Source: JBJSXJ01 sp044235425
GTDB lineage: Bacteria; Planctomycetota; Planctomycetia; Pirellulales; Pirellulaceae
NCBI GenBank assembly: GCA_044235425.1
Contig: JBIIHW010000010.1
Span: 62,001-126,000 of the forward strand
Direction: 5' to 3'
Length of the DNA: 64,000 nt
Of this stretch, positions 59,918 to 64,000 are shown piece by piece; the first letter of the stretch is position 1, and each line of letters opens with the position of its first letter. Under the pieces are notes generated by a model. It saw nothing but the letters and a program-made list of their open reading frames with translations. It did no database searches and was not told the DNA's origin. The position numbers were made by a program, and so were the translations under genes.

Positions 59918-61390
59918 GTGGAAATGATGACCAACGCAGAGCGTGCCGCACGGCGCGAATTCTTACAGTATCTGGCAGGAGCGTCGACGGCAGCCTTGAT
60001 GTCCGGCGCTCCGAAAGCCTGGAGTGCCGATGAATCGACTCGAGCGGATGCCGATAAAAGTGCCAACGTAACTCACCCCAAGCCGACGGCGGATGCCTGC
60101 ATTCTCATTTGGATGGCGGGCGGTATGGCTGCGCCGGAAACCTTCGATCCCAAGCGCTATCATCCTTTTGAAGTGGGTACACCCATTGAGAAGGTGATGA
60201 GCACGTTTCCCGCAATCGATACCGCGGTTGATAACATCAAGATCTGCTCTGGACTCGAAGAGATCGGGGCGGTGATGGATCGTGGAACCTTGATTCGGTC
60301 ACACTTTCAACCCGATCTGGGACACATTCTGCATTCCCGACATCAATATCACTGGCATACTGGCTACGTACCGCCACTCACCGTCGCCGCACCTCACCTC
60401 GGCGCTTGGATGGCGAAGGTACTGGGTCCGCGCAATCCGGTCATTCCCGCATTCATCAACATCGGTCAACGTTTAGAGGGGATTGGTGAAAACGAGGAAA
60501 TCAAGGCGTTCACTACCGCTGGTTTCCTGGGAGCTGAATATGGGCCGATGAATCTGCCTTTTCCAGACGAGGCGGCGCGGGCGGTGAGGCCACCCAAAGG
60601 CATGGAACCGGGACGATTCGAATCTCGTTATCAAGCCTATCGGCGATTACTTCAGCAATCACCGCAAAGCGAATATGTAAGCGACTACCAGCAGGAGTCG
60701 ATGCTGCGCGCCATGGATAACGCTCAGCGGCTTCTCGTCGCCAAGGAACGCGCCGCGTTCGATATTTCCTTGGAACCCAAGGAGAGTTTTGAAAAATACA
60801 ACACTGGACGTTTCGGACAAGGTTGTCTGCTGGCTCGTCGATTGGTCGAATCGGGCGCTCGGTTTGTCGAGGTGACAACGGAGTATATTCCGTTCATTCA
60901 TTGGGATACGCATGCCAACGGACATACGACCGTCGATCGATTGCACAAAGAGATCAGTCGCCCCATCGCTCAACTCATCCGAGATCTGGAAGCCCGCAAG
61001 CTGCTCGACCGTACGCTGGTCGTATTGGCCAGTGAATTCAGCCGAGACATGATGATCGAAGGCGTCCCCGGTTCGAACGCACAGGACCAAGCCTCAGAAA
61101 AAGTGGATGTCCTGAAGGAACTCAAACATTACGGCATGCATCGGCACTTCACGGGCGCGTCGTCGGTATTGATGTTTGGCGGCGGGGTCAAAAAAGGATT
61201 TTTATACGGCGAGTCGGCCCCGGAACGACCCTGCTTGGCCATCAAAAATCCGCTCTCCGTTTCCGATTTGCATGCCACGATTTATACGGCCATGGGGATT
61301 AGCCCCAAAACAGCTTTTGAAGTTGAAAAACGACCGTTCTACGCCACGGAAGATGGCAAGGGTAAACCCGCGATGGACCTGTTTGTTTAA
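59918..61390 (+). CDS. DUF1501 domain protein paired with the DUF1549/DUF1553 cytochrome
   Basis: A 490-residue exported protein with a twin-arginine signal (ARREFLQYLAGASTAALM, about residues 10-27). Family segments are ADACILIWMAGGMAAPETFD, IRSHFQPDLGHILHSRHQYH, ARRLVESGARFVEVTTEYIP, FIHWDTHANGH and LVVLASEFSRDMM. It is more diverged from the DUF1501 gene at 19 kb, for example lacking the GGEFGRTPM motif (here ASEFSRDMM). The GTG at 59918 was taken as start because AGGAG lies 7 bases upstream. It starts 43 bases after the cytochrome gene, the usual two-gene arrangement; the two products presumably act together outside the membrane, function unknown. Confidence 0.92.
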   Translation: MEMMTNAERAARREFLQYLAGASTAALMSGAPKAWSADESTRADADKSANVTHPKPTADACILIWMAGGMAAPETFDPKRYHPFEVGTPIEKVMSTFPAIDTAVDNIKICSGLEEIGAVMDRGTLIRSHFQPDLGHILHSRHQYHWHTGYVPPLTVAAPHLGAWMAKVLGPRNPVIPAFINIGQRLEGIGENEEIKAFTTAGFLGAEYGPMNLPFPDEAARAVRPPKGMEPGRFESRYQAYRRLLQQSPQSEYVSDYQQESMLRAMDNAQRLLVAKERAAFDISLEPKESFEKYNTGRFGQGCLLARRLVESGARFVEVTTEYIPFIHWDTHANGHTTVDRLHKEISRPIAQLIRDLEARKLLDRTLVVLASEFSRDMMIEGVPGSNAQDQASEKVDVLKELKHYGMHRHFTGASSVLMFGGGVKKGFLYGESAPERPCLAIKNPLSVSDLHATIYTAMGISPKTAFEVEKRPFYATEDGKGKPAMDLFV

Positions 61391-61457
61391 GTCCGTTTTG
61401 TGATCGCAAGATTTTTTGGCTGAGTAGATTTTCAGATGTTACGGCAGGAGTGACGCG

Positions 61458-63323
61458 ATGAGTTTATGGCGATGGACGATGGGAATGCTGGTGATGTTGG
61501 CTGTTCTGATACCAAGCGAATCCTCCCCCGCGCAGGAACTCAGCAAGTTTCCAGTGCACGCCGTGACCGGTGATCAAGCTGGCCAGGTGATCGACCTGAG
61601 TACTCGTAGCGCTGACTCCACCGTAGTTCTCGTCTATCTCTCGGCCAAAAATTGGGCCAGGCCGGTGGCGCGTTACGTCAAAAAACTGGATGAGGCCTTA
61701 GTGGCTGGAATTGATGGAATCGCCAAACCGGAAATCGTGGTCGTCTGGTTAAGCGATGACGCTGCGAAGGGGCGTGAATACCTGCCGAAAGCCCAGATGT
61801 CCTTGCAACTGCAGCGCACCCTGTGGACCGTCTACGAAGGTGACCAAGCAGGACCTCAAGGCTGGCAGGTTGACACCGCCGACACGCTCACGACCGTACT
61901 CGTTCAGCGCCAAAAGACCGCAGGAAAATTTGGCTATCGAGTGGTGAATGAAACCAATGTGGACGAAGCGCTCAAAGCCCTCAAAGAACTCGGCAAGCCA
62001 ACACCCGAGCGCACGGGCTCCAACGACCCGCCAAAAGTGAATGGGGAGCAAATCGCTGCGAACACTGCTTCGGATTGGACTCAGTGGCGTGGACCACATG
62101 GGCAAGGACATGCCATGACCGCTCGGGGACTGCCGCTGAAGTGGAGTGAACAGGAAAATATTCGATGGAAAACCGAGTTACCAGGTCGAGGCTGGTCGTC
62201 ACCCGTCATCGTGGGTGCTCGGATTTGGCTCACCGCTGCCATTGAAACCAAACTCACCGAAGAACAGCGAAAGGAGCGCGTGAAGGGAATCCAAGGTGGC
62301 GACACGTTAAGTGCCTCGGGGCCCGTGACCTTTCGCGCAATTTGCGTGGCACGCGATTCGGGAAAGATTCTGCAGGATGTCGAGTTACTAGTAGCGTCGC
62401 AACCAGACCCGATTCATGCTCTGAATTCCTACGCTTCACCTTCTCCGATTTGGGAGCAAGATCGCTTGTTCTGTCATTTCGGATCTAACGGCACAGTCTG
62501 CCTCGATACTCAAACAGGAAAGGTACTCTGGACAAACCGTGAGCATCAGATCAAGCACGAAAATGGGGCCGGAAGCACTCCGGTTCTGTGGCGCGATAAG
62601 TTGATTTTTCATTGTGATGGCAGCGACCAGCAGTACATCGTCGCCTTGGATAAGGAGACTGGAAAAACCGCTTGGCGCACCAGTCGCACAGGAGCGATGA
62701 ATGCTAATCCACAATTCAAGAAAGCCTATGGCACACCGCTCGTCCTCGATCTGGACGGTAAGTCAGTCGTCCTCTCGACCGGTGCCGATTGGCTGTACGG
62801 CTATGACCCCTCAACCGGACAGGAACTGTGGAAGTTGAGCTATGGTGTGCTGGGGTTCTCGATCGTTCCTCGACCGGTTTACGCGGATGGCATCTTGTAC
62901 ATCAGTACGAGTTTCATGCAGCCCGAAATATTGGCGGTCAAATTAGGTAATGGCCAAGCCACCCCTGAAATCTCCTGGCGGCAGAAAAAAGGCGCGCCGC
63001 AAATGTCGTCGCCCTTACTCGTCCAGCGCGAACTTTACCTGGTCAACGACAAAGGCGTCGCTACCTGCCTGGATGCCCGCAGTGGCGATTCCCATTGGTC
63101 CGAACGACTCGGTGGCAATTTCAGCTCCTCGCCACTCTGGGCCGATGGCCATATCTTCATGGGCAATCGCGAAGGTCAAATGTTCGTGATCGAACCCGGT
63201 ACCACCTTTCAGCTCAAAGCCACCAACACGCTGAACGGTGCGATCATGGCGAGTCCCATCGCACTTGATCGAGCCCTCTATGTTCGCACTGACAAAGCGC
63301 TGTACCGGATCGAATCGCCGTAG
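61458..63323 (+). CDS. Secreted PQQ-like beta-propeller protein with thioredoxin-like N-terminal segment
   Basis: A 621-residue exported protein. The signal peptide (WTMGMLVMLAVLIPSESSPAQ) is followed by about 150 residues with strands and helices that may form a degenerate thioredoxin- or redoxin-like domain (STVVLVYLSAKNWARPVARY), without a CxxC pair. From about residue 210 there is a PQQ-type propeller (WTQWRGPHGQGHAMTARGLP, TPVLWRDKLIFHCDGSDQQY, VALDKETGKTAWRTSRTGAM, GYDPSTGQELWKLSYG). No cofactor ligands were identified. GGAG lies 9 bases before the ATG. It follows the DUF1501 gene in the same direction after 67 bases and may belong to the same transcript. Confidence 0.85.
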   Translation: MSLWRWTMGMLVMLAVLIPSESSPAQELSKFPVHAVTGDQAGQVIDLSTRSADSTVVLVYLSAKNWARPVARYVKKLDEALVAGIDGIAKPEIVVVWLSDDAAKGREYLPKAQMSLQLQRTLWTVYEGDQAGPQGWQVDTADTLTTVLVQRQKTAGKFGYRVVNETNVDEALKALKELGKPTPERTGSNDPPKVNGEQIAANTASDWTQWRGPHGQGHAMTARGLPLKWSEQENIRWKTELPGRGWSSPVIVGARIWLTAAIETKLTEEQRKERVKGIQGGDTLSASGPVTFRAICVARDSGKILQDVELLVASQPDPIHALNSYASPSPIWEQDRLFCHFGSNGTVCLDTQTGKVLWTNREHQIKHENGAGSTPVLWRDKLIFHCDGSDQQYIVALDKETGKTAWRTSRTGAMNANPQFKKAYGTPLVLDLDGKSVVLSTGADWLYGYDPSTGQELWKLSYGVLGFSIVPRPVYADGILYISTSFMQPEILAVKLGNGQATPEISWRQKKGAPQMSSPLLVQRELYLVNDKGVATCLDARSGDSHWSERLGGNFSSSPLWADGHIFMGNREGQMFVIEPGTTFQLKATNTLNGAIMASPIALDRALYVRTDKALYRIESP

Positions 63324-63454
63324 CGAGTTGGATTGCGCACAGGGAATAGGGGTCGGTTTCGCACGGAGAGACTAAAGCACGAAGACCGGAAGTTTTTTTG
63401 GTAGAGCGGCGAGGATTTCTTCCATTCGCCGAATGATGAGGGGAATTACCTGGT

Positions 63455-64000
63455 TTAGATTAGGCCGGGGATGGGCTGGTGGGTGGTAAGTGTACGGACA
63501 ACTTCGGTGGGCACATTGGTTTGCAGTCGCACTTCACCCAGCCGCAGCAGAGTGCCCATGATCGTTGCCATGAGGTTGTCGATCCCGAGAGGTTCGGAGA
63601 GTGGTTGACCGGCATCGCGAGTGGACTGGCCAATGACTTGGCCCATCTTGAGTCCACCGCCGATGAGTGCCAGGGGAGCCAATCCGCCCCAGTGATCACG
63701 TCCGCCGTTGTTATTGAGTCGCGGAGTGCGTCCCATTTCTCCGGACACCACGAGCAAGATCTTGTCACTTAATCCTCGCGCTTCGACATCTTCCAAGAAG
63801 GCGGAGACGGCGTGATCGAGGGGCGGGCCCATGTACTGCATGCCCTCTTCGGCCGTCGCATTATTAATGTCGGCATGCATATCCCACACAAAGTTGGTGG
63901 TGACGGTGACGAAGCCACAGCCACCTTCACAAAGTCGACGTGCCAGCAGCAGGAGTTTCCCCAGCGACTTGGCGTTGTCGACGTAATTGTTGTAATTGTT
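63455..64000 (-). CDS. DUF1501 domain protein, N-terminal part cut by window edge
   Basis: About 181 C-terminal residues of a DUF1501 protein; the frame is open at the right edge. Visible motifs are ARRLCEGGCGFVTVTTNFVW, DMHADINNATAEEGM, ILLVVSGEMGRTPRLNNNGG and RDHWGGLAPLALIGGGLKMG, all typical for the family. It is convergent with the propeller gene, with a 131-base gap that contains no clear terminator. Probably a second DUF1549/DUF1553 partner gene lies beyond the window, but this cannot be seen. Confidence 0.9.
   Translation of the reverse strand, partial: NNYNNYVDNAKSLGKLLLLARRLCEGGCGFVTVTTNFVWDMHADINNATAEEGMQYMGPPLDHAVSAFLEDVEARGLSDKILLVVSGEMGRTPRLNNNGGRDHWGGLAPLALIGGGLKMGQVIGQSTRDAGQPLSEPLGIDNLMATIMGTLLRLGEVRLQTNVPTEVVRTLTTHQPIPGLI

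Noticed and set aside
63324..63454. Possible terminator between convergent genes
   Set aside because: A T-run is present but no stem of useful length precedes it.

Overview
This window looks like a chromosomal segment of a planctomycete, probably of the Pirellulales. That placement is inferred from gene content: several DUF1501 proteins, a planctomycete cytochrome with DUF1549/DUF1553 domains, a DUF1570 peptidase-like protein, PQQ-type propellers, many Tat or Sec signal peptides, and abundant intergenic repeats. No rRNA, tRNA, CRISPR array or prophage was recognised.

Layout. 1-9990: the end of a Gfo/Idh/MocA oxidoreductase, a soluble transhydrogenase (sthA), then a possible electron-transfer operon (dicluster ferredoxin, five-heme c-type cytochrome, sugar-dehydrogenase-like propeller fused to a ThuA-like domain) and a DUF1570 protein. 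10101-24197: a secretin-repeat protein without a secretin pore, a three-domain CBM9/transglutaminase/hydrolase fusion, a small secreted protein, a DinB-like protein, a DUF1501 protein, a 2-hydroxyacid dehydrogenase and an M1 aminopeptidase with HEAT repeats. 24240-38099: mostly minus strand, with a TPR-CHAT protein, lipoproteins, a Tat-exported protein and a 2162-residue alpha-2-macroglobulin-like protein.

38100-45685: about 840 bp of structured 124-bp tandem repeats end right at a candidate promoter for the core translation cluster rpsB-tsf-pyrH-frr, which runs on into an esterase/SMP-30 fusion and agmatine deiminase. 45690-46930: an IS200-like transposase sits between inversely oriented arrays of palindromic REP-like units. 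46931-55971: eight tightly packed minus-strand genes (RDD, SpoIIM, membrane protein, DUF4129, DUF4350, MoxR ATPase, DUF58, PQQ propeller) form a membrane/AAA+ module whose core also occurs in actinobacteria. 56435-64000: an SDR oxidoreductase, a DUF1549/DUF1553 cytochrome with its DUF1501 partner, a PQQ propeller, and a DUF1501 gene cut by the window edge.

The least explained material is the repeat DNA: the 124-bp hairpin array next to rpsB, the inverted arrays around the transposase, and short 7-17 bp direct repeats at many gene boundaries. One of these supplies Shine-Dalgarno-like cores and another has expanded in frame inside a coding region.
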